Below, piece after piece: positions 1 to 5,082 of a stretch of 5,082 nucleotides of DNA (position 1 is the first letter of the stretch; every line of letters begins with the position of its first letter). The stretch is taken from positions 503 through 5,584 of the forward strand of contig MGML01000047.1 of the NCBI GenBank assembly GCA_001796415.1, written 5' to 3'. The notes beneath the pieces were generated by a model. It was given only the letters and a program-made list of their open reading frames with translations, had not been told where the DNA came from and made no database searches. The position numbers were made by a program, and so were the translations under genes. The stretch comes from Chloroflexi bacterium RBG_13_46_14 (GTDB taxonomy: Bacteria > Chloroflexota > Dehalococcoidia > Dehalococcoidales > UBA2162).

Positions 1-692
1 GCGCCACTCCCGCAGGCAAGAGTTTCCCCGACACCCCTTTCCCAGACACGGGCTTCGATATTTTCTCTGTCCAGAATCCTGACTACCTCGAAATTTATAC
101 CTTGAGGGAATATTTTATTGGTTGCTATTTCAGGCCCGATATCGGATAAAGGAAAATCCATAACCTGGTTATCCGTGAAATAGACGGCATGCGGATTACC
201 CATCGATACCAGATTCAGTCTGAAATTATTCCCTGCGACAGCTATCTTACATACCAGTAACTGTTTTATGTCAACTTCACACTGTCTAATTTTTACCGGT
301 ATACCGGATTTATCGAACACAGGCTTGCCCATGCCTACCATTATTTCAGACGGTACGCCATTCATGGAAATCTTTCTTGCCTCACGAATACCTGCTATTG
401 TCTCGATTCGAATAATATCAGTCGTTGCGGTAACGTCCTTATGGTCGATATAATACCTGACCAAGCACCTCAGGCCGTTTCCGCATATTTCCGATTCAGA
501 GCCATCGGCGTTGAATATTCTCATTTTAAAATCGGCGATATCCGACGGCATCAGTAGCAGCAGACCGTCTGCTCCTATACCGTAATGCCGGTCGCACATC
601 ATTTTCGATGCAGTTGACCAGTTGTAGTCTGTATCACCGGTTTCAACCAGGATAAAATCGTTGCCGGCACCCTGCATTTTTGTAAATTCCAC
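1..692 (-). CDS. dapF: Diaminopimelate epimerase, C-terminal end cut by window edge
   Basis: Cytosolic enzyme that interconverts LL- and meso-diaminopimelate, the penultimate step of lysine synthesis and the source of meso-DAP for peptidoglycan. It is a cofactor-independent two-cysteine racemase. Translating the minus strand from GTG at 692-690 gives 230 codons before the edge. The start FTKMQGAGNDF is typical of the family. First-domain residues include N11, the block RHYGIGADG (35-43), N61 and the catalytic C70 in SEICGNG. The second domain has GNPHAV (165-170, with N166), the substrate-binding E218-R219 in ERGVGET, and the second catalytic cysteine C227 in LACGSG. Both catalytic cysteines are present, so the visible part looks intact. 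Family members are usually about 275 residues, so roughly 45 C-terminal residues lie outside. The GTG start is chosen because it restores the conserved N-terminus and follows a Shine-Dalgarno-like AGGGGAG. It is transcribed divergently from the permease gene to its right. Identification is very secure; only the exact start is open (ATG at residue 6 is the alternative). Confidence 0.96.
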   Translation of the reverse strand, partial: MEFTKMQGAGNDFILVETGDTDYNWSTASKMMCDRHYGIGADGLLLLMPSDIADFKMRIFNADGSESEICGNGLRCLVRYYIDHKDVTATTDIIRIETIAGIREARKISMNGVPSEIMVGMGKPVFDKSGIPVKIRQCEVDIKQLLVCKIAVAGNNFRLNLVSMGNPHAVYFTDNQVMDFPLSDIGPEIATNKIFPQGINFEVVRILDRENIEARVWERGVGETLACGSG

Positions 693-703
693 CGCGAGTA
701 GAT

Positions 704-710
704 CTCCCCT
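704..710 (-). promoter_or_regulatory. Ribosome binding site of dapF
   Basis: Read on the minus strand this is AGGGGAG, a good Shine-Dalgarno match lying 11 bases before the GTG at 692. The spacing is a little long, but it is the only purine-rich site nearby. It supports the GTG start over the in-frame ATG five codons later, which would sit 26 bases away. Confidence 0.6.
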
Positions 711-724
711 GCCCTTTTATATAT

Positions 725-754
725 TTGCCTTTCATTTTACCATACCGGTAAAAT
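725..754 (+). promoter_or_regulatory. Candidate sigma70-type promoter for the rightward gene set
   Basis: TTGCCT (725-730) resembles a -35 box at four of six positions. TAAAAT (749-754) matches a -10 box at five of six, and the spacer is 18 bases. Transcription would start near 761, giving a leader of about 45 bases before the TTG start at 807. The -10 hexamer lies in the right arm of an inverted repeat. This is a pattern match by eye; no start site is known. Confidence 0.4.
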
Positions 755-755
755 G
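733..755. repeat. Perfect inverted repeat in the divergent promoter region
   Basis: Left arm CATTTTACC (733-741) and right arm GGTAAAATG (747-755) are exact reverse complements, separated by the 5-base spacer ATACC. It lies midway in the 114-bp region between dapF and the first permease. It could be an operator for a dimeric regulator controlling both directions, or simply the symmetry of two face-to-face -10 elements. A terminator is unlikely because neither side has a GC-rich stem followed by a T-run at a gene end. The symmetry is certain; the role is inferred. Confidence 0.6.
734..742 (-). promoter_or_regulatory. Candidate extended -10 element for dapF
   Basis: On the minus strand this reads TGGTAAAAT, an extended -10 (TGn plus TAAAAT). 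Transcription would start near 728-727, about 35 bases before the dapF GTG. No good -35 box is seen 17 bases upstream (ATAATC), which is tolerable for an extended -10 promoter. It lies in the left arm of the inverted repeat, so it mirrors the plus-strand -10. Confidence 0.35.
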
Positions 756-793
756 GGATTATTACACGTTTATTTTACTCTGCCCGAAATCTC

Positions 794-798
794 AGGGA
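794..798 (+). promoter_or_regulatory. Ribosome binding site that decides the TTG start of the first permease
   Basis: AGGGA lies 8 bases before TTG at 807. The first in-frame ATG is at codon 36, inside the first membrane segment, so the TTG with this site is the sensible start. Confidence 0.6.
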
Positions 799-806
799 TA
801 GGTTAA

Positions 807-2024
807 TTGTCCAATATAATCAACGAAGCTGCTTCTGAATCTCATCAGAGTAAGTACCGATGGGTAGTCCTGGCTGCCGTCTGGCTGCTCTACGCTTCCT
901 TCGGGCTCTGCATGAGATCGCTTCCACCACTCGTCACGCCGATACTCAGAGATCTCGATATGACATACGGCGAAATGGGTTTCATAATGGGAAGCTGGCA
1001 GCTTGTATATATCCCGGTTGCGGTATTCGCCGGGTTCGCGATCGATAAATGGGGAATCAGGAAATCACTCTTCGTCGGAGCCCTGATTATCGGTTTCTCG
1101 GAGGGACTTCGGTATTATGCCACCGGATTCATGACCCTCCTGCCGCTGGTAGCGTTATTCGGGATCGGCGGACCGCTTATCTCCATCGGCGCGCCCAAGG
1201 TAGTCTCATCGTGGTTCAGGGGAAACGACCGCGCTGCGGCAGTAGGCATTTACACCACCGCGCCCTGGATAGGCGGGTTGTTTTCTATCGCGGCTACGAA
1301 TAGTATAATGATGCCTCTTACCAGAGAAAGCTGGCGATTGACCCTGCTTTACTATGGTATTCTGACGCTGGTTTTCGCTTTCGTCTGGGGAATTTTTGCC
1401 AGGGATTCAGGCCAGGGAGGGGCAACAGCCGCTACACTATTAAAAGACTCGTTTCTTGCACTTGTAAAAGTGAGGAATGTAAGGGTGGTCCTTGCAGCAG
1501 GACTGCTAACGTTGTTCGTTGAACATGGTTTTTCTCACTGGTTGCCGAAAATGCTAGAAAACCGCGGCTTCACACCTGAAGAAGCCGGATTTCTGGCGGC
1601 TGTTCCACTAATCGCGGCTATTCCGGCAGTTCTGCTTTTACCGAGGTTTATCCCAGGGAAGTCAAGAGGAAGATATATAGCTGTACTGTCGATCCTGGCG
1701 TCAGCCGGATTATTGCTGTCCTATATCGCGTCTTCCTGGGTGCGCACTCTGGGTCTTGTAGCGTACGGTATCAGCGCGCCTTCATTACTGCCGCTTCTGA
1801 TGCTTGCCATCATGGAAGAACCTCGGGTCGGGGCGAAACACATGGGGCTGGCAGGAGGTATTTTCTTCTGCGTTGCCGAAATAGGAGGCTTTTCCGGTCC
1901 TCTGCTTATGGGTGGACTGGTTGATATTACGGATTCATTCATGCCAGGAATTATAGTTTTCACGGTTACGGGAGTAATTCTGGGACTGATAATTCTGATG
2001 GTTCGGGCAAACAAAGTTTCATAA
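807..2024 (+). CDS. MFS permease, CynX/NimT-like, substrate unknown
   Basis: Inner-membrane secondary transporter of the major facilitator superfamily, 405 residues, with about twelve hydrophobic segments: roughly 18-42, 56-78, 86-104, 109-128, 143-168, 178-198, then after a loop 225-245, 260-282, 288-308, 312-336, 346-370 and 378-400. The loop between segments 2 and 3 carries an MFS motif A form, GFAIDKWGIRK (76-86), with D80. The first segment has a basic residue in MRSLPPLVTPIL (R37), reminiscent of the cyanate/nitroimidazole (CynX/NimT) branch; this likeness is from memory and weak. Charged residues within membrane segments (E99, E239-H240, E358) may line a substrate or proton path. It starts at TTG 807 with a fitting Shine-Dalgarno site and ends with two consecutive TAA stops (2022-2027). 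It is divergent from dapF, with thrC 63 bp downstream on the same strand. Membership of MFS is secure; the substrate cannot be assigned. Confidence 0.88.
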   Translation: MSNIINEAASESHQSKYRWVVLAAVWLLYASFGLCMRSLPPLVTPILRDLDMTYGEMGFIMGSWQLVYIPVAVFAGFAIDKWGIRKSLFVGALIIGFSEGLRYYATGFMTLLPLVALFGIGGPLISIGAPKVVSSWFRGNDRAAAVGIYTTAPWIGGLFSIAATNSIMMPLTRESWRLTLLYYGILTLVFAFVWGIFARDSGQGGATAATLLKDSFLALVKVRNVRVVLAAGLLTLFVEHGFSHWLPKMLENRGFTPEEAGFLAAVPLIAAIPAVLLLPRFIPGKSRGRYIAVLSILASAGLLLSYIASSWVRTLGLVAYGISAPSLLPLLMLAIMEEPRVGAKHMGLAGGIFFCVAEIGGFSGPLLMGGLVDITDSFMPGIIVFTVTGVILGLIILMVRANKVS

Positions 2025-2039
2025 TAAGATCTGTCAGGT

Positions 2040-2068
2040 TTGTGATTTTCTTCTGTATGGAGTATAAA
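2040..2068 (+). promoter_or_regulatory. Candidate promoter before threonine synthase
   Basis: TTGTGA (2040-2045) and TATAAA (2063-2068) are separated by 17 bases, a fair sigma70-type match (four and five of six positions). Transcription would begin near 2075, leaving only about 13 bases before the ATG, just enough to include the AGAGGA site. That very short leader makes it uncertain. thrC may instead be read through from the permease upstream. Confidence 0.35.
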
Positions 2069-2087
2069 TATTATATAGAGGAATATT

Positions 2088-3140
2088 ATGAAAACCGGAG
2101 TACTGGAACACTACAAAGACTATCTTCCCGTTACGCCCGATACTCCCATATTTTCCATAGGGGAAGGAGATACTCCCCTTGTCAGAGCTGCGAATCTTGA
2201 AAAAGAGACCGGTTGCAGTGAGTTGTATCTTAAATTCGAAGGTTGTAACCCCACAGGCTCGTTCAAAGACCGTGGCATGGTTGTCGCTATTGCCAAGGCC
2301 ATGGAAGAAGGCAGCAAGGCGGTGATATGCGCTTCGACAGGCAATACCAGCGCTTCCGCAGCTGCCTACGCCGCTTACTGCAACCTCAGTGCCATTATCA
2401 TTGTTCCGAAGGGTAACATTGCTCTTGGAAAACTGGCGCAGGCGATCGTCTATAAAGCAAAAATAGTAGCCCTCGACGGAAATTTCGACCAGGCTTTGAA
2501 CATGGTGAGAAGTATCACTAAGAAACACCCGGTTACCATGGTGAACTCTATCAACCCGAATCGAATAGAAGGTCAGAAAACCGCGGCTTTTGAGATAGTG
2601 GATGTACTTGGTGACGCCCCGGATTACCTTTTTATCCCGGTCGGTAACGCCGGAAACATAACCGCCTACTGGAAGGGATTCAAGGAGTACCATGAAGCCG
2701 GTAAAGCCGGACACAGACCGGTAATGATGGGATTCCAGGCTGCGGGAGCAGCTCCTATAGTGCTGGGACACCCGGTCGAAAAACCGGAGACAGTTGCTAC
2801 CGCTATCAGGATCGGTAACCCGGCAAGCTGGGAAAAGGCGGTTGCGGCAAGGGATGAGTCAGGCGGTATCATCGATACCGTCACCGACGATGAGATACTT
2901 TCCGCTCAAAAACTCATGGCATCGAGGTGCGGTATCTTTGCCGAACCCGCATCGGCAGCTTCACTGGCCGGCCTCATAAAGATGGCAGCACAGGGCAGGG
3001 ACTTTTCATCCAAGAAAATTGTCTGCGTGGTAACCGGTCATGGTCTCAAGGATACCGACATCGTACTGAAATCGCCCGAACCGTTCCTTGAACTTCCAGC
3101 GGACCTGGAAGCTATCGAAAAAGGCCTGGGCCTGGTCTAG
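2088..3140 (+). CDS. thrC: Threonine synthase
   Basis: Cytosolic PLP enzyme of fold type II that converts O-phosphohomoserine to threonine and phosphate, the last step of threonine synthesis. At 350 residues it matches the short Bacillus-type enzyme (about 350) and lacks the long N-terminal extension of the plant type. The PLP lysine is K60 in NPTGSFKDRG (54-63). The asparagine that contacts the cofactor ring is in STGNTS (83-88, N86). The phosphate-binding glycine loop is PVGNAGNITAYW (184-195). Other family blocks are EGQKTAAFE (161-169), RIGNPASW (241-248), EPASAAS (286-292) and TGHGLKD (316-322). No key residue is missing. The ATG follows AGAGGA (2077-2082) with five bases between. It is flanked by two permease genes on the same strand, 63 bp and 80 bp away. 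A related threonine dehydratase or cysteine synthase is unlikely given the full set of ThrC blocks. Confidence 0.96.
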   Translation: MKTGVLEHYKDYLPVTPDTPIFSIGEGDTPLVRAANLEKETGCSELYLKFEGCNPTGSFKDRGMVVAIAKAMEEGSKAVICASTGNTSASAAAYAAYCNLSAIIIVPKGNIALGKLAQAIVYKAKIVALDGNFDQALNMVRSITKKHPVTMVNSINPNRIEGQKTAAFEIVDVLGDAPDYLFIPVGNAGNITAYWKGFKEYHEAGKAGHRPVMMGFQAAGAAPIVLGHPVEKPETVATAIRIGNPASWEKAVAARDESGGIIDTVTDDEILSAQKLMASRCGIFAEPASAASLAGLIKMAAQGRDFSSKKIVCVVTGHGLKDTDIVLKSPEPFLELPADLEAIEKGLGLV

Positions 3141-3152
3141 AAAGCTTCGTAC

Positions 3153-3195
3153 TTACTCATTCCGGTTTTCAGTTTTCAGAATGTTATTACTCATT
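3153..3195. repeat. Small direct repeats between thrC and the second permease
   Basis: TTACTCATT occurs at 3153-3161 and again at 3187-3195, 34 bases apart. Between them GTTTTCA is repeated in tandem (3165-3171 and 3172-3178). In this AT-rich 80-bp gap the copies could be regulator sites or chance. No terminator hairpin was seen in the gap. Confidence 0.4.
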
Positions 3196-3205
3196 TTTAT
3201 GTATC

Positions 3206-3213
3206 GAGTGGGA
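3206..3213 (+). promoter_or_regulatory. Weak ribosome binding site of the second permease
   Basis: GAGTGGGA lies seven bases before ATG 3221, an imperfect Shine-Dalgarno. A second in-frame ATG follows at 3233 (codon 5), so the start could be four codons later without affecting the first membrane segment. Confidence 0.4.
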
Positions 3214-3220
3214 TATTTGA

Positions 3221-4444
3221 ATGCTTAAACGCATGTCTTACGGCTGGATAGTAGTAGCAATCAGCTTTTTTGTTATCTCGATGAATGCCATTGCCCTGTT
3301 CGGTTTCGGTGTCTTCATCAAACCGCTGACCGAGGAATTCGGTTGGGAAAGAGGTGAATTGTCCAGTGTCTTTTCTATCGCTGTTCTCATCGGCGGGATT
3401 CTTTCCCTTGTCAGCGGCCGATTGAGTAATCGTGTGAACCCGCGCATATTGATGACTATTGCCGGACTCTCTTTAGGAACAGGATTCATGCTGACCTCCC
3501 TGGCCACTGAATTATGGCAACTCTATTTTACTTTCGGTTTACCGATAGGTATCACCATATCCTGTTCGGTTATTCCGGTAAACGCAACGATACCCAGGTG
3601 GTTTTCAAAAAGAAGGGGAATAGCGATGGCTATTCCGGCAGCTGGTTTCAGCCTGGGAGGAGTAGTAGGACCTTTATTGATTGAGAGTCTTATATCGAGT
3701 TCCGGATGGCAGCATGCCTTTGTTATCCTCGGTATTTTACCGTTTGCCATCACAGTACCTCTCGCGCAGTTTGTGAAACGACCACCTCAGGAAATTGAAC
3801 AAACTCTGGAACAATTTTCTAAATCAAGCAGTACGATCGAGAAATCAGGTTCAGACAGATTCTCTATTAAGAAGGATGTTTTACTGAATAAATGGTTCTG
3901 GCCGTTTGCATGTATCCAGTTCGCCTTTGGTTTCAGCACCCAGATGATAATTGTACATATTATACCTTATGGAATCGATGTCGGGCTGGAGCCGATAGTC
4001 GCCGCGGGAATACTTTCTTTCAGTTCGGCAATAGGAATTCTGGCTACCATTATTATCGGTCCTCTGTCTGATAAAATTAAACCGGCAAAATTACAGACAA
4101 TCGATTTTTTACTTCTCACCATATCACTGGTAATTCTCATATTTGCCACGACGACGCCATTGTTCTATACATTCGCGTTTGTGTTTGGATTTGCCCGTCA
4201 GGGCGCCGGTCTCTTACAAACGTTAACCGGAATAGAAATACTGGGTGTAAAGAATTTTGGTTTTTATATAGGCACATTCCTCCTTTTCGGAACTGCCGGT
4301 GGAATGGTAGGCACACCGGTTGCCGGATTTATTTTCGATGCTACAGGCAGCTACACTATCGCATTCTGGATGGGGGTTGCAGCCGGAGGTCTGGCAGTTT
4401 TTGTCAGTTCTCTATTGCTGCGTCACAAACCGCTAAAAATATGA
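3221..4444 (+). CDS. MFS permease, oxalate/formate antiporter or monocarboxylate-like
   Basis: Inner-membrane transporter of 407 residues with about twelve hydrophobic segments: roughly 8-33, 46-68, 74-95, 100-123, 132-157, 163-184, a hydrophilic central loop 185-224, then 225-250, 256-280, 290-310, 312-336, 345-372 and 376-401. Hallmarks of the OFA/MCT-like branch are GWIVVA (8-13) opening segment 1, then [20 protein letters not shown] (27-46), and [19 protein letters not shown] (126-144) leading into segment 5. Known members of this branch move small organic anions such as oxalate, formate or monocarboxylates; the substrate here is unknown. Motif A in the first half is degraded ([10 protein letters not shown], 66-75, asparagine where aspartate is usual), while the second-half copy keeps D284 in GPLSDKIK (280-287). 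It ends TGA followed directly by TAA. folE begins 43 bp later on the same strand. It is clearly of a different MFS branch from the permease at 807-2024, so the two are not a recent duplication. Confidence 0.88.
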   Translation: MLKRMSYGWIVVAISFFVISMNAIALFGFGVFIKPLTEEFGWERGELSSVFSIAVLIGGILSLVSGRLSNRVNPRILMTIAGLSLGTGFMLTSLATELWQLYFTFGLPIGITISCSVIPVNATIPRWFSKRRGIAMAIPAAGFSLGGVVGPLLIESLISSSGWQHAFVILGILPFAITVPLAQFVKRPPQEIEQTLEQFSKSSSTIEKSGSDRFSIKKDVLLNKWFWPFACIQFAFGFSTQMIIVHIIPYGIDVGLEPIVAAGILSFSSAIGILATIIIGPLSDKIKPAKLQTIDFLLLTISLVILIFATTTPLFYTFAFVFGFARQGAGLLQTLTGIEILGVKNFGFYIGTFLLFGTAGGMVGTPVAGFIFDATGSYTIAFWMGVAAGGLAVFVSSLLLRHKPLKI

Positions 4445-4474
4445 TAAGATTTTACTGGCATTCTTAATTCGGGA

Positions 4475-4480
4475 AGGAGG
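4475..4480 (+). promoter_or_regulatory. Strong ribosome binding site that sets the folE TTG start
   Basis: A perfect AGGAGG lies seven bases before TTG 4488. The ATG at 4483 is out of frame, only two bases from the site, and opens a reading frame of eight codons, so TTG is preferred. Confidence 0.75.
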
Positions 4481-4487
4481 GTATGCG

Positions 4488-5054
4488 TTGCAGGACATCG
4501 AAGGTATAAAAGAAGCTGTAATATCCATGATCAAAGCGATAGGTGATAATCCTGAGAGAGAAGGACTTGTAGGAACCCCAGGGCGCGTAGCCGATATGTT
4601 CGCTGAGTTATTTATGGGTATGGATATCGATCCCAAGTCAGTGCTTTCTGTTGAGTTCGAAGAAGGCCATCGTGAAATGGTGATTCTTAGAGACATTCCT
4701 TTTTATTCAATGTGCGAACATCACCTGCTTCCTTTTTTCGGCACAGCCCATGTAGGGTATATCCCCAATGAAAAAGGCCGGGTCGTAGGTGCCAGCAAGA
4801 TCGCCCGCGTTGTGGAGATAGTAGCCCGGCGACCTCAAATTCAGGAACGTATGACCAGCCAGATAGCGGATGCTATCAATGAAGGGATCAATCCTTCCGG
4901 CGTGGGTGTAGTGATCCAGGCGGAACACCTGTGCATGATGATGCGGGGCATAAGAAAACCCGGCAGTTCGATGCAGACCTCTGCTTTGCGGGGCACGTTC
5001 CGAAGTAAACCTTCCACGCGGGCGGAATTCCTGTCTCTAATAAACAGTCGCTAA
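4488..5054 (+). CDS. folE: GTP cyclohydrolase I
   Basis: Cytosolic zinc enzyme, decameric in known homologues, that converts GTP to 7,8-dihydroneopterin triphosphate and formate. This is the first step of tetrahydrofolate synthesis and also feeds queuosine-type deazapurines in many bacteria. At 188 residues it is a normal short bacterial form. The N-terminal block [18 protein letters not shown] (21-38) is typical. Zinc ligands are C76 and H79 in MCEHHLLPF (75-83) and C149 in AEHLCM (145-150), with catalytic histidines H78 and H147. The block [11 protein letters not shown] (100-110), RPQIQERMT (115-123) with E120, and RGIRKPGS (153-160) complete the active site and family signature. All key residues are present. 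The TTG start at 4488 has an ideal Shine-Dalgarno. It follows the second permease by 43 bp and probably shares its transcript, although the functions have no obvious link. A hairpin follows the stop. Confidence 0.96.
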   Translation: MQDIEGIKEAVISMIKAIGDNPEREGLVGTPGRVADMFAELFMGMDIDPKSVLSVEFEEGHREMVILRDIPFYSMCEHHLLPFFGTAHVGYIPNEKGRVVGASKIARVVEIVARRPQIQERMTSQIADAINEGINPSGVGVVIQAEHLCMMMRGIRKPGSSMQTSALRGTFRSKPSTRAEFLSLINSR

Positions 5055-5060
5055 ATAAAT

Positions 5061-5082
5061 ATAGCCCACTTTCGTGAGCTAT
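5061..5082 (+). terminator. Hairpin after folE, possible transcription terminator
   Basis: ATAGC (5061-5065) pairs with GCTAT (5078-5082), and CAC (5067-5069) with GTG (5074-5076), around a TTTC loop. There is one C-A mismatch (5066/5077). The hairpin starts six bases after the folE stop and runs to the last base of the window, so the T-run needed for an intrinsic terminator is not visible. The upstream side is A-rich, which would suit a terminator working in both directions if T bases follow. Confidence 0.55.

Noticed and set aside
268..453. 61-codon open frame on the plus strand
   Set aside because: It is antisense to the conserved middle of dapF, with no family resemblance.
733..755. The inverted repeat as an intrinsic terminator
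   Set aside because: The stem is AT-rich, it lies upstream of both divergent genes rather than after one, and no gene ends next to it.
1721..2014. 97-codon open frame on the minus strand
   Set aside because: It is antisense to the last membrane segments of the first permease, Ile/Pro/Ser-rich, and has no recognisable motif; a shadow frame.
2034..2771. 245-codon open frame on the minus strand
   Set aside because: It lies opposite thrC, whose family motifs and ribosome binding site are unmistakable. Its protein is rich in Ser, His, Arg and Tyr with no recognisable domain, as expected of an antisense shadow.
3158..3183. CATTC / GAATG as a terminator hairpin after thrC
   Set aside because: Only five pairs around a 16-base loop and no T-run directly after it; too weak.
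807..4444. The two permeases as a recent tandem duplication
   Set aside because: Their signature segments differ (CynX/NimT-like versus OFA/MCT-like), and no extended likeness is seen between them beyond the shared fold.
4433..4696. 87-codon open frame on the minus strand
   Set aside because: It is antisense to the start of folE, whose signature blocks are intact on the plus strand.
1..5082. Mobile element, phage, CRISPR or defence system
   Set aside because: No transposase, integrase, terminal repeats, spaced repeats or defence-type domains were seen. All five genes are metabolic or transport genes.

Overview
The window reads as ordinary bacterial chromosome of intermediate GC content (by eye, not computed). 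It holds five protein-coding genes and almost no spare DNA. No rRNA, tRNA, insertion sequence, CRISPR array or phage gene was seen. The genus cannot be fixed from sequence alone. Shine-Dalgarno sites and GTG/TTG starts fit a bacterium. The short threonine synthase resembles the Bacillus type, and the short GTP cyclohydrolase and the oxalate/formate-like permease would fit Chloroflexota (Dehalococcoidia) or Firmicutes-like lineages. That placement is a weak inference.

Layout: a left-hand gene on the minus strand (692 down past position 1) encodes diaminopimelate epimerase, DapF. Its C-terminal end is cut off by the window edge, just after the second catalytic cysteine. A 114-bp divergent intergenic region (693-806) follows, with a perfect 9-bp-arm inverted repeat whose two arms carry back-to-back -10-like hexamers. 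To the right, four genes run on the plus strand: an MFS permease with CynX/NimT-like traits (807-2024), threonine synthase ThrC (2088-3140), a second MFS permease of the oxalate/formate antiporter or monocarboxylate-like type (3221-4444), and GTP cyclohydrolase I FolE (4488-5054). The gaps are 63, 80 and 43 bp with no convincing terminator. A hairpin sits 6 bp after folE at the window edge. One transcription unit of four genes is therefore plausible, with a possible extra start just before thrC.

Working together: DapF (meso-diaminopimelate for lysine and peptidoglycan) and ThrC (threonine) are two branches of the aspartate-family pathway. FolE opens tetrahydrofolate (and possibly deazapurine) synthesis. 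The two permeases belong to different MFS branches and flank thrC; their substrates cannot be read from sequence. A link to amino acid or organic anion traffic is only a guess from context.

No evident new biological system was found. The most interesting signals are the symmetric divergent promoter region and the unusual pairing of two dissimilar permeases around a threonine synthase.
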